From DASUBV01 sp963822485 (GTDB lineage: Bacteria > Actinomycetota > Actinomycetes > Streptosporangiales > Streptosporangiaceae), in NCBI GenBank assembly GCA_963822485.1, contig CAWGHW010000031.1, forward strand, positions 1,178,001-1,242,000: DNA of 64,000 bases, written 5' to 3'. Shown piece by piece: positions 11,878 through 21,375 of this stretch (its first letter is position 1; the number at the start of each line of letters is the position of its first letter). Under the pieces are notes generated by a model. It worked only from the letters and a program-made list of their open reading frames with translations. It ran no database searches and was not told the origin of the DNA. A program made the position numbers and the translations under genes.

Positions 11878-12970
11878 ATGACGACTCCCTGCCTTCAGCA
11901 ACTCGACCGCCCAGCGGCTCGAGCCGATCACCACCGGTGCGCAGCCGGAGGTGGTCGGGCCGCACCTGGCCGAGGTGCTGTATGACCCGCGCTGGCGGGA
12001 CTGCCAGGTCGCGCTGATCTCCGGCGGCAAGTCCAACCTCACCTACCGGGTGGCCAGCGACGCCGGCGAGGTGGTGCTGCGCCGCCCGCCGCTGGGGCAC
12101 GTGCTGCCGACCGCGCACGACATGGCGCGCGAGTACCGGGTGCAGTCGGCCCTGGCCGGGTCCGGCGTGCCGGTGCCGCGCACCCTCTACCTGGCCGGCG
12201 CCGACAGCGTGCTCGGCGCGCCGTTCTACCTCATGGAGCGGGTCGTCGGGCACGTCTGCCGGGACGCGCTGCCGGCTCGCTACGCGGACTCACGGGACGA
12301 GCGCGCGGCCATCGGCGACGCCCTGGTCGCCACGCTGGCCCGGCTGCACGTGATCGACCCGGCCCAGGCCGGCCTGGCCGACTTCGGCCGCCCCGAGGGC
12401 TTCCTGGAGCGGCAGCTGCGCCGCTGGTCCCGGCAGTGGGACAGCTCCAAGACCGGCGACCTGCCCGCCCTGGACGCGCTGCGCGACGAGCTGGCCGGCG
12501 CGCTCCCGCCGCCCCGCCCGGCGGCCATCGTGCACGGTGACTTCCGCCTCGACAACACGATGCTGCACCCGACCCGGCCCGGCCAGATCGTGGCCGTGCT
12601 GGACTGGGAGCTGAGCACGCTCGGCGACCCCCTGGCCGACCTGGGCACCACGCTGGCCTACTGGGGCCAGGCCGACGACGACGAGGTGCTGTCGGCGGCG
12701 CGGATCATGCCGCCGATCACCGCCTCCGCGCCCGGCTTCCCGGCCCGGCGCGCGGTCGTCGAGCGCTACGCGGAGCTGACCGGCTTCGACGTGACCGGGA
12801 TCGGCTGGTACCAGGCGTTCGCGTTCTTCAAGCTGGCCGTGATCTGCCAGGGCATCGCGGCGCGCGCGGCGGGCGGGGCCATGCTCGGCCCGGGGTTCGA
12901 CGACGCTCAGGACATGGTCGAGCCGCTGGTCCGGGCGGGCCAGCACGTGCTCGACGGCCACGCCAGATGA
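11878..12970 (+). CDS. Aminoglycoside-phosphotransferase-like kinase, ACAD10-type (one extra base near 11890)
   Basis: Translation most likely starts at ATG 11878 (GGAAG upstream). Removing one base at about 11890 gives an N-terminus reading AFSNSTAQRLEPITTGAQ that joins the main frame. The product is about 363 aa. Kinase motifs: SGGKSNLTYRV nucleotide-loop region, HGDFRLDN catalytic loop and LDWELSTLGDP metal-binding motif. In family terms it belongs with the phosphotransferases found in, or near, acyl-CoA dehydrogenase genes (ACAD10/11-like), which phosphorylate hydroxy-acyl or other small substrates. No acyl-CoA dehydrogenase is adjacent. Its stop overlaps the start of the next gene by 4 bp (ATGA), so the two may be co-translated. 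Confidence 0.82.
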
Positions 12971-15034
12971 CGCCCAGCCGAGCGAACAGACGGCACCGGC
13001 TGGCCTGGTGGGCCGCGGGCACGGCAACGGTGCTGGTGCTCTGCTCGCCGATGACGGCGGTCGCGGCCCCGGCCGCTCAGGCCAGCCGGTCGGACGCCGC
13101 ACATACCCATCCTGAACAGGCCGCGGCCCTGTCCGCCCAGCCGCCCCAGAACCCGGCCTTGTCCGGGGTATGGTGCTCCGGCGCCGACCACTGCCTGGCC
13201 GTCGGCGGCGACGCGCAGTCCGCCCCGGTCTCGCAGGCGTGGAACGGCCGGGCCTGGGACTACCTGAAGACCCCGGCGGCCGGCATCAGCTTCACCGGCG
13301 TCTCCTGCCGGTCCGCGACCCGCTGCATGGCGGTCGGCCTGGGCCGGGTGACCGACCTGTGGAACGGCACGACCTGGCAGGTGCTGCCCAGCCATGACAT
13401 CGCCCGGCTGTACAGCGTCTCCTGCCCCGGCCAGGAACCTGTGCATCGCGGTCGGCGCCATGAACTACGCCCACGGGATCACCGGCGCCATGGTCTGGCA
13501 CGGCAAGTCCTGGCGGGCGATGAGCGTGCCCAAGCCGCCCGAGGCCACGTCCGCCAACCTGGTCAGCGTCGCGTGCGCCAGCGCGATCCGCTGCATGGCC
13601 GTGGGCAGCTACGGCAACGGGCACTTCACGCGGTCCATGGCGGCGGCCTGGAACGGGACCAGCTGGCGGCTCACCTCGGTGCCCGCCGGCGACGAGATGA
13701 CCAGCGTCGCCTGCCCGGCCGCCGGGGACTGCGTCGCGGTCGGCAGCGGCCTGCATGCCCTGGCCGTGGCCGAGCAGTGGAACGGCAGCGCCTGGACGCT
13801 GGCGGCCACGCCCGCCGGTGTCACCGCGCTCAGCGCCGTCACCTGCACCAGCACCACGTTCTGCCTGGCGGTCAACGGCGCGGCCGCCCTGAGCTGGAAC
13901 GGCCGCGGCTGGTCGGCCCGGCCCGCCCCGGTCAGCATCGGCGGGCTCGGGGCCGTCTGGTGCGGCAGCCCGCGGGACTGCATGGCCGTGGGGAACGGCG
14001 GGCCTGGCAGCAGCCTGGCCGAGCAGTGGAACGGCACCGCCTGGCGGGCACTGCGCACCAACCGGGTCGACGACCTCGGCGGCGTGTCGTGCCCCAGGGC
14101 CGCCGACTGCACCGCGGTCGGCTCCCGGGTCAGCCCGGCCGACCAGGGCCAGACGCTGGCCGAGCGCTGGAACGGCCGGGCCTGGTCGGACCAGGCCACG
14201 CCCGCGCAGCAGGCCGGGCTCGACTCGGTGTCCTGCCCGACGCTGACCTTCTGCATGGCCGTCGGCAACACTCCTGGCCTGGTCGGCATGGCCCAGCGGT
14301 GGAACGGCCACCGCTGGTCGGCGGTCAGCGTGCCCGGTCTCGGCTACGGCAACCTGCTGTACAGCGTGTCCTGCACCAGCGCCACGAGCTGCGTGGCCAC
14401 CGGCCGCCAGGATCTCGCCGTGGTCTGGAACGGCACGACCTGGACGGTTCACGACGGGCCGGTCACCGGCTACAGCGCGTGGTTCAACTCCATCTCCTGC
14501 TCCTCGCGGCAGAACTGCGTGGCTGTCGGCTACGAATACCTGGACGGCTGCACGAGCTGTAATCAGTGCGCCCAGTGCAACGGCAACGCGCTGACCGAGC
14601 TGTGGAACGGCAAGGCCTGGAACGCCGATGTCTTGACCCCTGGCACCGAGCTGACCGGCGTCTCGTGCCCCGCCACGTCGTTCTGCATGGCGGTCGACAG
14701 CACCGGCGCGCTGACCCTGGAGCACAAGACCTGGCACCAGCAGAAGATCAGCGCGCACGGCGCTCTCAGCGACATCTCCTGCTCCAGCGCGACCAGCTGC
14801 ATGGCGGTCGGCAGCTACCCGGTCGGGGGCACCGGGGAGCTGGTCAGCGTGGCCGAGCTCTGGAACGGCAAGATCTGGCGCGCGGTGCGGCAGGCCGGTC
14901 CGGGCGGCGATCTGAGCACCGTGTCCTGCACCAGGGCCGACTGGTGCGTGGCCGTCGGCTCGGCCTCCGGCCAGACCGTGGCCCAGGCCTGGAACGGCAC
15001 CCGCTGGACGCTGCTGAAGACGCCGAACCCGTGA
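12967..15034 (+). CDS. Secreted protein made of 14 'SC-x5-C-AVG ... WNG-x-W' repeats (one extra base near 13428)
   Basis: ATG at 12967 overlaps the preceding stop. An N-terminal signal peptide (basic start, hydrophobic LAWWAAGTATVLVLCSP, then AAPAAQA) is followed by 14 repeats of about 36-56 aa. Each has a V/I-S-C-x5-C-x-AVG stretch and, about 20-25 residues on, WNG-x-x-W. One surplus C at about 13428 shifts the frame; removing it restores SVSCPARNLCIAVG with the correct five-residue Cys spacing. Total length would be 688 aa. The two Cys of each unit are close enough to bond. Repeats of this size suggest beta-propeller blades, and 14 units would allow two seven-bladed propellers (inference). 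The last unit ends at WTLLKTPNP. Probably extracellular; function unknown. It converges with a UspA gene with no intervening bases. Confidence 0.85.
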
Positions 15035-15508
15035 TCAGGAGCTGACGCCGGGCGCCGAGGAGGACGCGGCCGCCTCCTCGTGCCGCGGCGCCCGGCGGGG
15101 CGCCACGATTACCGGGCAGCTGGACCGGCGCAGCACCCGCATGGTGACGCTGCCCAGCAGCCGGGTGGCCAGCTCGCCGCGGCGCGGCCGGCCCAGCACG
15201 ATCAGGTCCGCCTCGAACTCCGCGGCCTCGCTGAGGATGGCCTCGGCGATCCGGTCCACGATCGCGTAGCGCACCTCCCCGCCCGCCGCGATGCCCGCCA
15301 TGCGCAGGTCGAAGGTGGCCGCCTCGGCCACGAACGCGGCCTCGTTCCCGGTCTCCCGGCTGTACCAGGAGTAGCCCGACAGCTCGCGCTCGCGCAGGTG
15401 CAGCACCTGGACCTGGGTCACGCCCTCGGTGGCCAGATGCCGGACCAGATTCAGCGCGGGGTTGCTGTCGTCAAACGTGTGTACGGCGACCAGGATCCGG
15501 TTGAACAT
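15035..15508 (-). CDS. UspA-family universal stress protein
   Basis: Protein of 157 aa starting at ATG 15508 (MFNRILVAVHTFDDS). The Usp alpha/beta fold is complete, and the ATP-binding signature G-2x-G-9x-G(S) is present as VLGRPRRGELATRLLGSVT, so this is an ATP-binding type. Such proteins respond to starvation, hypoxia or other stress and may bind partners in an ATP-dependent way. Its stop abuts the end of the convergent repeat protein. A second Usp-like gene lies just upstream on the same strand, with about 130 bp between them. Confidence 0.9.
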   Translation of the reverse strand: MFNRILVAVHTFDDSNPALNLVRHLATEGVTQVQVLHLRERELSGYSWYSRETGNEAAFVAEAATFDLRMAGIAAGGEVRYAIVDRIAEAILSEAAEFEADLIVLGRPRRGELATRLLGSVTMRVLRRSSCPVIVAPRRAPRHEEAAASSSAPGVSS

Positions 15509-15640
15509 CCCGGCTCACCTGCCCTCCGGGTCAGCCGCCCGACTCCTCGCGGCGGCGCATGATTCCATCATCGCGCTGCCATTACCCACGAGCCCGCCCT
15601 CGATGCGCTTGGATTCTGTTAGGAAATGGCGCGCCCGGCC

Positions 15641-16111
15641 CTATCGGGCCGGTACCAGCTCCAGCTCGGCCTCGCCGCTCAGCCGGCGGCGCACGGTGGA
15701 GGTCACGGCGCCCTCGATGACCCGGCGCATGCCGGTCGCGGAACGGTCGTCCATGACCACGTAGCGGACCTTCCGCGCCCGCGCCACCTTGGCGATGGTC
15801 CGGCCCGCGCTGCGGGTGGCCGCGATCTGGCCGTCCGCGGTGCAGCCCTTCCGCTCCAGGGCGCTGATGGCCCGCTGCACGATCGTCATCTGCTGGTCGC
15901 GCTCGCGCGGCGTCGGCAGCAGGCCCGGGCTGGGCAGCCCGAACGACGAGCCGTACACCTTGAGGATCGACAGCACGGCGACCGGCTGGCCCGCCGCGAG
16001 CTCCCGCGCGCGGCGGATGGCCTCGTTGCTGAACGCATCCCCGGAGGAGGCGAGCAGCACGCCGGCCGGCGTCGTCGGCTGGCTGTCCCACCGGCGTCGC
16101 CCGAACAGCAT
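15641..16111 (-). CDS. UspA-like protein downstream of the APC permease
   Basis: ATG at 16111 (MLFGRRRWDSQ) lies 13 bp past the stop of the permease gene and is preferred over in-frame starts inside it. The 156-aa product has the Usp pattern: strand GVLLASSGD, an amphipathic helix (SNEAIRRARELA), strand PVAVLSILKVYG, a long helix, strand VRYVVMDDRS, then GMRRVIEGAVTSTVRRRL. The ATP-binding glycines are imperfect. Usp domains fused to, or following, amino-acid permeases are common in actinobacteria and may modulate transport. Probably co-transcribed with the permease and perhaps the methylamine genes above it. Confidence 0.78.
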   Translation of the reverse strand: MLFGRRRWDSQPTTPAGVLLASSGDAFSNEAIRRARELAAGQPVAVLSILKVYGSSFGLPSPGLLPTPRERDQQMTIVQRAISALERKGCTADGQIAATRSAGRTIAKVARARKVRYVVMDDRSATGMRRVIEGAVTSTVRRRLSGEAELELVPAR

Positions 16112-16124
16112 GCCGTCGGCCGCC

Positions 16125-17711
16125 CTACCGTACGATCGGCGGCTCGCCCGCCGACTCCGGGTCGACCGCCGCCCCGTCCGGCGCCGCGGCGGGCGGGGCC
16201 GGATCGCCACTCAGCGGGCCGGCCGCGGCCACCGCCACCATCGGGGCCGTGAGCTTGCCCGCGGCCGCCAGTCGCCGGTCCTGCCAGGCCCGCCACCAGT
16301 ACAGCGGCGCGTACAGCGCGACGATCAGCAGCCCGAGCAGGTACAGCCAGGGGCCCTGGCCGGGGCCGACCACGATGTTGGGCGAGTTCCAGCCGCCATA
16401 GAAGTAGATGACGGTCCAGACCACGAAGATAGCCAGCGCGCCCCACTTGGCCACGGTCGGCAGCCGGAACGGCCGCTCCACGTCCGGGCGAAGGTGCCGG
16501 TAGACGAAGTAGCCGCCGAAGGCGAGCGTGCACGACAGCAGGTAGCCGCCGTTGGAGATGATGTAGATACGCACGGGCGAGCCGAGCAGGACCAGGATCG
16601 CCGAGCAGATCACGTTGAAGATCATCGCGTTAGCCGGCACGGCGTGCCGGTTCTTACGCTCGAACCAGCGCGGCAGCAGACCGTCCTCGGCCGCCTGGTA
16701 CAGCGAGCGGCCGCAGCCCATGATCGCGTTCAGCACCGAGAGGGCCAGGGCGAGGATCAGCGGGATGCCGATGAACCACTTCTCCCAGTTCCCCGCCCCG
16801 AAGATGTGGTCGGTGTAGGTCAGGTACAGCGTCAGCGGGTCGATGCTGGTGAGCACCAGGCCGAGGACCGCGACGAACATCAGCGGCGTCAGGATGTAGA
16901 TGAACGCCCCGAAGATGCCCTCGGCGGTGAGCGCGATCTTGGCGTCCCTGGCGCCGCCGCGGCACTCGCCGACGTAGCACGCGGCGGCCTCCATGGCGAT
17001 CACGTTCCAGAGGATCGGGAAGAACCACGCCGCGATGAACGTGACGCTGACGTGGACGCCCGGCGGCGTGTGGAAGCCGGCGATGTTGTGCCAGTGGATC
17101 GAGCTGGGCTTGAAGAACGGCAGGAAGATCATCAGCGTGATCGGGATCATCGACAGCACGCCGAGCACGGTGGCGAACGCGGCGCCGAGCCTGATCCCGA
17201 AGTAGGCCGGAATGAAGATCAGCACGAGCAGGGCGAAGCAGATGGCGATGATCGTGATGCCGATCGGGGTGCCCCAGGTGGTGCCGACCGGGTCGATGGT
17301 GTGGCCGGGGCTGAAGTTGAACAGCACCGCCAGGTACGACGCGGTCAGGATCACGTTGATCGGGGCGACGGGGAACCAGCCCAGCCAGTAGGCCCAGCCC
17401 GACACCCCGCCGATGTGTCGCGCCGTCTTCTCGCCGGTCAGCGGCTTGAACGACTCGGTCGCGAACGAGGGGATGCCGCCGGTCCGGTCGGGCCACATCG
17501 TGGCCAGCTCGGCCAGGCACAGGCACAGGAAGGCGCCGGCGATCGTCATCACGCCGATGAGGATGATCCCGAGCGCGCCGGTGCCCTGCACCACGTAGGG
17601 CGCGATGCCGGTGACCAGGATCGTCCCGGCCAGGCCGATGACAAAGGCACCCCACCAGTTGGTGCCCTTGACCAGGCCCTTCTCGGGAAGGGATGCGTTA
17701 ACCGAGGCCAT
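16125..17711 (-). CDS. APC-superfamily amino acid/amine permease
   Basis: Protein of 528 aa from ATG 17711, with GGAGGGG just upstream. About 12 membrane helices are visible, starting with WWGAFVIGLAGTILVTGIAP; the family's unwound first helix and later GYFVYRHLRPDVERPFRLP fit the APC superfamily. The C-terminal tail is Ala/Pro-rich and cytosolic. It lies 32 bp downstream of the GmaS gene on the same strand, so it is the likely uptake system for the amine used by the N-methylglutamate pathway set. Direct evidence for methylamine as substrate is lacking; an amino acid or other amine is possible. Confidence 0.88.
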   Translation of the reverse strand: MASVNASLPEKGLVKGTNWWGAFVIGLAGTILVTGIAPYVVQGTGALGIILIGVMTIAGAFLCLCLAELATMWPDRTGGIPSFATESFKPLTGEKTARHIGGVSGWAYWLGWFPVAPINVILTASYLAVLFNFSPGHTIDPVGTTWGTPIGITIIAICFALLVLIFIPAYFGIRLGAAFATVLGVLSMIPITLMIFLPFFKPSSIHWHNIAGFHTPPGVHVSVTFIAAWFFPILWNVIAMEAAACYVGECRGGARDAKIALTAEGIFGAFIYILTPLMFVAVLGLVLTSIDPLTLYLTYTDHIFGAGNWEKWFIGIPLILALALSVLNAIMGCGRSLYQAAEDGLLPRWFERKNRHAVPANAMIFNVICSAILVLLGSPVRIYIISNGGYLLSCTLAFGGYFVYRHLRPDVERPFRLPTVAKWGALAIFVVWTVIYFYGGWNSPNIVVGPGQGPWLYLLGLLIVALYAPLYWWRAWQDRRLAAAGKLTAPMVAVAAAGPLSGDPAPPAAAPDGAAVDPESAGEPPIVR

Positions 17712-17743
17712 GGCCCCTCCAGCAGGTCTTGAAACCAGCAGGT

Positions 17744-19099
17744 CTAGAAGAGCGTCAGGTAGCGGTCGACTTCCCAGCCGCTCACCGTCGAGTGCCAGGC
17801 GCGGAACTCGTCCCGCTTGATCTGCGCGTAGTAGTCGATGTAGTCGCCGTTGGGGGTCTTGCCGAGCGCCTCGCGCAGCACGTCGTCGGTCACCAGCTCG
17901 TCGGCGGCGTGCAGCAGGGTCGGCGGCAGGGCCCGGATGCCGCGGGCCGCGACCGCCTCGGGCGCCATCGTGTGCAGGTTGTCGCGGTTCGGCTCGCCGG
18001 GGTCCAGGCCGCGGTCGATGCCGTCCAGCCCGGCGGCCAGCTGCACCGCCAGGGCCAGGTAGGGGTTGGCGGCGCCGTCGCAGCCCCGGTTCTCGACCCG
18101 GCCGCCCTCGGGCACCCGCAGCATCTGGGTGCGGTTGTTGCCGCCGTAGGTCGCGTAGGCCGGCGCCCAGGTGGCGCCGGACTGCGGCGCGCCGACCCCG
18201 AAGCGCTTGTAGGAGTTGACGGTCGGGCAGGTGACGGCGGCCATGGCCGGGGCGTGCGCGATGAGCCCGCCGATGTAGTGGTAGGCCAGCTGGGACAGGC
18301 CGAGCCCGCGGGCGTCGGCGGGATCGGCGAACAGCTCGGCGCCGGTCTCCGCGTCCCAGAGGCTGGAGTGCAGGTGCAGGCCCGAGCCGGTCAGGTTGCC
18401 GAACGGCTTGGGCATGAAGGTGGCCGCCATGCCCGCCCGGTGGGCCAGCATGTGGACCATGTACCGGAAGAAGATCAGGCGGTCGGCCGAGGTCAGCGCG
18501 TCGGCGTAGCGGAAGTTCTGCTCGAACTGGCCGTTGGCGTCCTCGTGGTCGTTGGCGTAGTTGGCCCAGCCGAGCTGGTTCATGTACTTCGACACCGTGG
18601 TCAGGTGGTCATACATCCGGCTCAGGCCCTTGGCGTCGTAGCAGGGCGCCTCGGCCTGGTCCAGCGGGTCGGCCATCTCGATGCCAGCAGGCCCGCGGCG
18701 GACCAGGAAGTACTCCGCCTCGCAGCCGGCGTTGTAGATCAGGCCGCGCTCGTGGACCTTCTCCAGCACCCGCTTGAGGATCAGCCGCGGGGTGTAGGGC
18801 CACGGCTCGCCCTCGACGTGGATGTCGCACTGGACCACGGCCAGGCCCGGCTGCCACGGCGCCAGCGCGTACGAGTCGGGGTCCGGCACCGCGATCATGT
18901 CGGGGTCGGCGGGCGTCTGCCCCATAGGCCCGGCCGCGAAGCCGGCGAAGCCCGCTCCGCCGCCGGTCAGGACGTCGAGCGCCTCGATCGGGATCATCTT
19001 CGCGCACGGCTTTCCGTGCATGTCGACGAACATGGCGAAGATGAACTCAACACCGTCGGACTCTGCTCGCGCCCGAAGGTGAGCCTCAAGGTCGGACAT
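17744..19099 (-). CDS. gmaS: Gamma-glutamylmethylamide synthetase-type glutamine synthetase
   Basis: Start ATG 19099 (MSDLEAHLRA) with GGAG about 8 nt upstream; 451 aa. The glutamine synthetase fold is complete: beta-grasp with FVDMHGKPCAKMIP, metal-binding CEAEYFLV, ANDHEDANGQFEQNF, GSGLHLHSSLWD and the NNRTQMLRVP stretch followed by ENRGCDGAANPY. It resembles the type III/GlnT-like enzymes that ligate amines to the gamma-carboxyl of glutamate rather than housekeeping GlnA. The key argument for GmaS is context: glxBCD-like mgs genes just upstream and sarcosine-oxidase-like mgd genes beyond. The expected reaction is glutamate + methylamine + ATP giving gamma-glutamylmethylamide. Ethylamine, isopropylamine or polyamine specificity cannot be excluded. 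Confidence 0.85.
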   Translation of the reverse strand: MSDLEAHLRARAESDGVEFIFAMFVDMHGKPCAKMIPIEALDVLTGGGAGFAGFAAGPMGQTPADPDMIAVPDPDSYALAPWQPGLAVVQCDIHVEGEPWPYTPRLILKRVLEKVHERGLIYNAGCEAEYFLVRRGPAGIEMADPLDQAEAPCYDAKGLSRMYDHLTTVSKYMNQLGWANYANDHEDANGQFEQNFRYADALTSADRLIFFRYMVHMLAHRAGMAATFMPKPFGNLTGSGLHLHSSLWDAETGAELFADPADARGLGLSQLAYHYIGGLIAHAPAMAAVTCPTVNSYKRFGVGAPQSGATWAPAYATYGGNNRTQMLRVPEGGRVENRGCDGAANPYLALAVQLAAGLDGIDRGLDPGEPNRDNLHTMAPEAVAARGIRALPPTLLHAADELVTDDVLREALGKTPNGDYIDYYAQIKRDEFRAWHSTVSGWEVDRYLTLF

Positions 19100-19309
19100 G
19101 TACACACTCCGTGGTGCTCGTAGTGGCCACTGGGAAGCAGAGGTAAGCGGAGTGAACAATGTTTAATTTGACGAGACGATACGCCGAGGGTACGCCGGAC
19201 TAGTGCCCTTGTGAAGATCTCCGTGCATAGGCCCTGAGATTTAACATCTGCGACACAGCGTCCGCCGCCGTGACGTGCGGAACGGGCGGAACGCGCGGCA
19301 CGGGCCGGG
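19100..19309. promoter_or_regulatory. Intergenic region upstream of gmaS with possible operator half-sites
   Basis: The 210 bp between mgsC and gmaS hold an AT-richer stretch at 19155-19172 and a 10-bp palindrome, AGTGGCCACT, at 19122-19131. The latter extends to CCACTGG, a 7-mer also inside the palindrome before mgdA. gmaS may therefore have its own promoter. The stretch CCCTTGTG at about 19205-19212 recurs, in the other orientation, upstream of mgsA. Suggestive only. Confidence 0.35.
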
Positions 19310-20677
19310 TTACCAGGCGCCCTTGGGGTGGCCGGGGATCCAGTCGGTGCCGGCGATGGGGACCTGGGCCATGGCGGCCGCCTCGACCGTCAGCGCGACC
19401 AGGTCGTTGGGCTCCAGGTTGTGCACGCTGGACTTGCCGCAGGCGCGGGCCAGCGCCGCGATCTCCATGGCCATGTTCTTGAGGTAGTTGGCGACCCACT
19501 GGGTGCCCCGGTCGAGGTCCAGCCGCCGTTCCAGCACCGGATCCTGGGTGGTCACGCCCACCGGGCACCGGCCGGTATGGCAGTGGTGGCAGTACCCCGC
19601 CTCGGTGCCCAGCGCGCGGTAGCCGGCCGACGCGTCGTGCTCGGCGCCGTCCTGCCAGTAGGTGGGGCTGTTGCAGCCCAGGGCGATCAGCGGGGCCACG
19701 CCCAGCGAGACCGCGTCGGCGCCCAGCGCCAGCGCCTTGGCCGCGTCGGCGCCGTTGCGGATGCCGCCGGAGACGACGAGCTGGACCGTGTCCTCCATGC
19801 CGATCTCGCGCAGCGCCTCGGCGGCCAGCCGGACCGCGGCCAGCGTCGGGATGCCGGTGTGCTCGATGAAGAAGTCCTGGGTAGCCGCGGTGCCGCCCTG
19901 CATCCCGTCGACCACGACCACGTCGGCGCCGGCCTCCACGGCCAGCTTGACGTCCATGGGCACCCGGGTGGCGCCGAACTTCACGTAGATCGGCTTCTCC
20001 CAGCCGGTCGCCTCGCGCAGTTCCTCGATCTTGATCCGCAGGTCGTCGGGCCCGACCCAGTCCGGGTGCCGGGAGGCGGACCGCTGGTCGATGCCGGGCG
20101 GCAGGGTCCGCATCCGGGCCACCCGCTCGGTCACCTTCTGGCCCAGCAGCATGCCGCCGCCGCCGGGCTTGGCCCCCTGGCCGATGACGATCTCGATGGC
20201 GTCGGCCTGGCGCAGGTCGTCTGGGTTGAACCCGTAGCGCGAGGGCAGGCACTGGTACACCAGCAGCCGGGAGGCCGCCCGCTCCTCGGGGGTCATGCCG
20301 CCGTCGCCGGTGGTGGTGGACGTGCCGGCCGCCGTCGCGGCCTGGCCCAGGGCGGCCTTGGCCGTGGCCGACAGCGCGCCGAAGCTCATGCCGGCGATGG
20401 TGACCGGGATGTCCAGCCGGATGGGCTTGGACGCGAACCGGCCGCCCAGCACCGTGGTCATGTCGCACTTCTCCCGGTAGCCCTCCAGCGGGTACCGGGT
20501 CAGCGAGGCGGTCAGGAACAGCAGGTCATCGAAGGACGGCACGGCGCGCTTGGCGCCCCAGCCGCGGATCTCGTAGTGCCCCTCGGCCGCGGTGCGCTGG
20601 ATCTGCGCGATGACCTCGGGCGGGAAGATGTGGCTGCGCCGGCGCGCGTCGAACGGCTCGCTGCGGGTCTCGTCCAT
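19310..20677 (-). CDS. mgsC: N-methylglutamate synthase subunit C (FMN/Fe-S glutamate-synthase domain)
   Basis: Protein of 455 aa. ATG at 20677 overlaps the stop of mgsB by one base (TGATG). It corresponds to the central/FMN-binding half of glutamate synthase large subunit as a stand-alone protein: FMN-barrel segments IPVTIAGMSFGALSATAK, TGDGGMTPEE, QGAKPGGGGMLLGQKV, VDGMQGGTAATQ, SGGIRNGADAAKALALGAD and the cysteine cluster CHHCHTGRCPVG for an iron-sulphur centre. In the N-methylglutamate pathway, MgsABC converts gamma-glutamylmethylamide to N-methylglutamate. The order mgsA-B-C with overlapping ends supports a single complex. GlxD in a GlnT cluster is the older name for the same family. Confidence 0.87.
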   Translation of the reverse strand: MDETRSEPFDARRRSHIFPPEVIAQIQRTAAEGHYEIRGWGAKRAVPSFDDLLFLTASLTRYPLEGYREKCDMTTVLGGRFASKPIRLDIPVTIAGMSFGALSATAKAALGQAATAAGTSTTTGDGGMTPEERAASRLLVYQCLPSRYGFNPDDLRQADAIEIVIGQGAKPGGGGMLLGQKVTERVARMRTLPPGIDQRSASRHPDWVGPDDLRIKIEELREATGWEKPIYVKFGATRVPMDVKLAVEAGADVVVVDGMQGGTAATQDFFIEHTGIPTLAAVRLAAEALREIGMEDTVQLVVSGGIRNGADAAKALALGADAVSLGVAPLIALGCNSPTYWQDGAEHDASAGYRALGTEAGYCHHCHTGRCPVGVTTQDPVLERRLDLDRGTQWVANYLKNMAMEIAALARACGKSSVHNLEPNDLVALTVEAAAMAQVPIAGTDWIPGHPKGAW

Positions 20678-21375
20678 CAGTACTTCTGGTCCTTCAGGGC
20701 GTCGAAGTTGTAGAGCGTGCGGGCCGAGGCCACCCGGGTGACGTTCTCCGGCTCGATGTGGTCGAAGCCGCTCAGCTTGGCCAGGTCCTTCACGACCTGG
20801 ACGTCGGCGTCGGTGAGCTCCTCGACCCGGGCGTCGGAGCCGAGCGAGGCGACCTTCCCGCCGACGTAGATGACCGCCTCGTAGAGCGAGTCGCCCAGGG
20901 CGTTCCCGGCGTCGCCGCCGATGAGCATGATCCCGGCCTGGGCCATGAACCCGCTCATGTGACCGACGTCGCCGGCCACCACGATCGTGCCGCCCTTGAG
21001 CGAGATCCCGGCCCGTGACGAGGCGTCACCCTCGATGATGATCGTCCCGCCGTGGCTGGACGAGCCCGCGCATTCCGACGCGTTGCCCTGCACCCGGACC
21101 GACCCGCTCATCAGGTTCTCGCCCACCGACCAGCCGACGAACCCGCCGACCACGATGTCGGGACCCTGGCTGAGGCCGCCGATGAAGTAGCCCGCGTTCC
21201 CGGCGATGTCGATGCGCACCCGGTTGGTCAGGCCGACCGCGAGGTTGTGCCGGCCGCGCGGCTCGATGATCCGCGCGCAGCCGCCGTCGGGCAGCGCGGC
21301 CAGCGCGGTGTTGATCTCGCGGGTGCTGAGCTCCGCGCAGCTCAGCGTGACGGGCTCCGAAATCACCGGCTCCAT
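20677..21375 (-). CDS. mgsB: N-methylglutamate synthase subunit B (GXGXG domain)
   Basis: Protein of 232 aa from ATG 21375, overlapping the end of mgsA by 13 bp. It consists of the right-handed beta-helix GXGXG domain found at the C-terminus of glutamate synthase: repeating turns GGFVGWSVGENLMSG, SVRVQGNASECAGSSSHGG, IIIEGDASSRAGISLKGG, IVVAGDVGHMSGFMAQAG and MLIGGDAGNALGDSLYEA. It has no catalytic centre of its own and probably holds the amidotransferase and FMN subunits together. The residue pattern and overlapping neighbours match GlxC/MgsB. No lesion is seen in this gene. Confidence 0.87.
   Translation of the reverse strand: MEPVISEPVTLSCAELSTREINTALAALPDGGCARIIEPRGRHNLAVGLTNRVRIDIAGNAGYFIGGLSQGPDIVVGGFVGWSVGENLMSGSVRVQGNASECAGSSSHGGTIIIEGDASSRAGISLKGGTIVVAGDVGHMSGFMAQAGIMLIGGDAGNALGDSLYEAVIYVGGKVASLGSDARVEELTDADVQVVKDLAKLSGFDHIEPENVTRVASARTLYNFDALKDQKY

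Noticed and set aside
15789..17732. 647-codon plus-strand frame opposite the permease
   Set aside because: Asp/Arg/Gly-rich shadow; the minus strand encodes a complete 12-helix permease and a Usp protein.
17744..19099. Housekeeping glutamine synthetase GlnA
   Set aside because: Sequence details and the mgs/mgd neighbourhood fit a gamma-glutamylamide ligase of the GlnT/GmaS type better.
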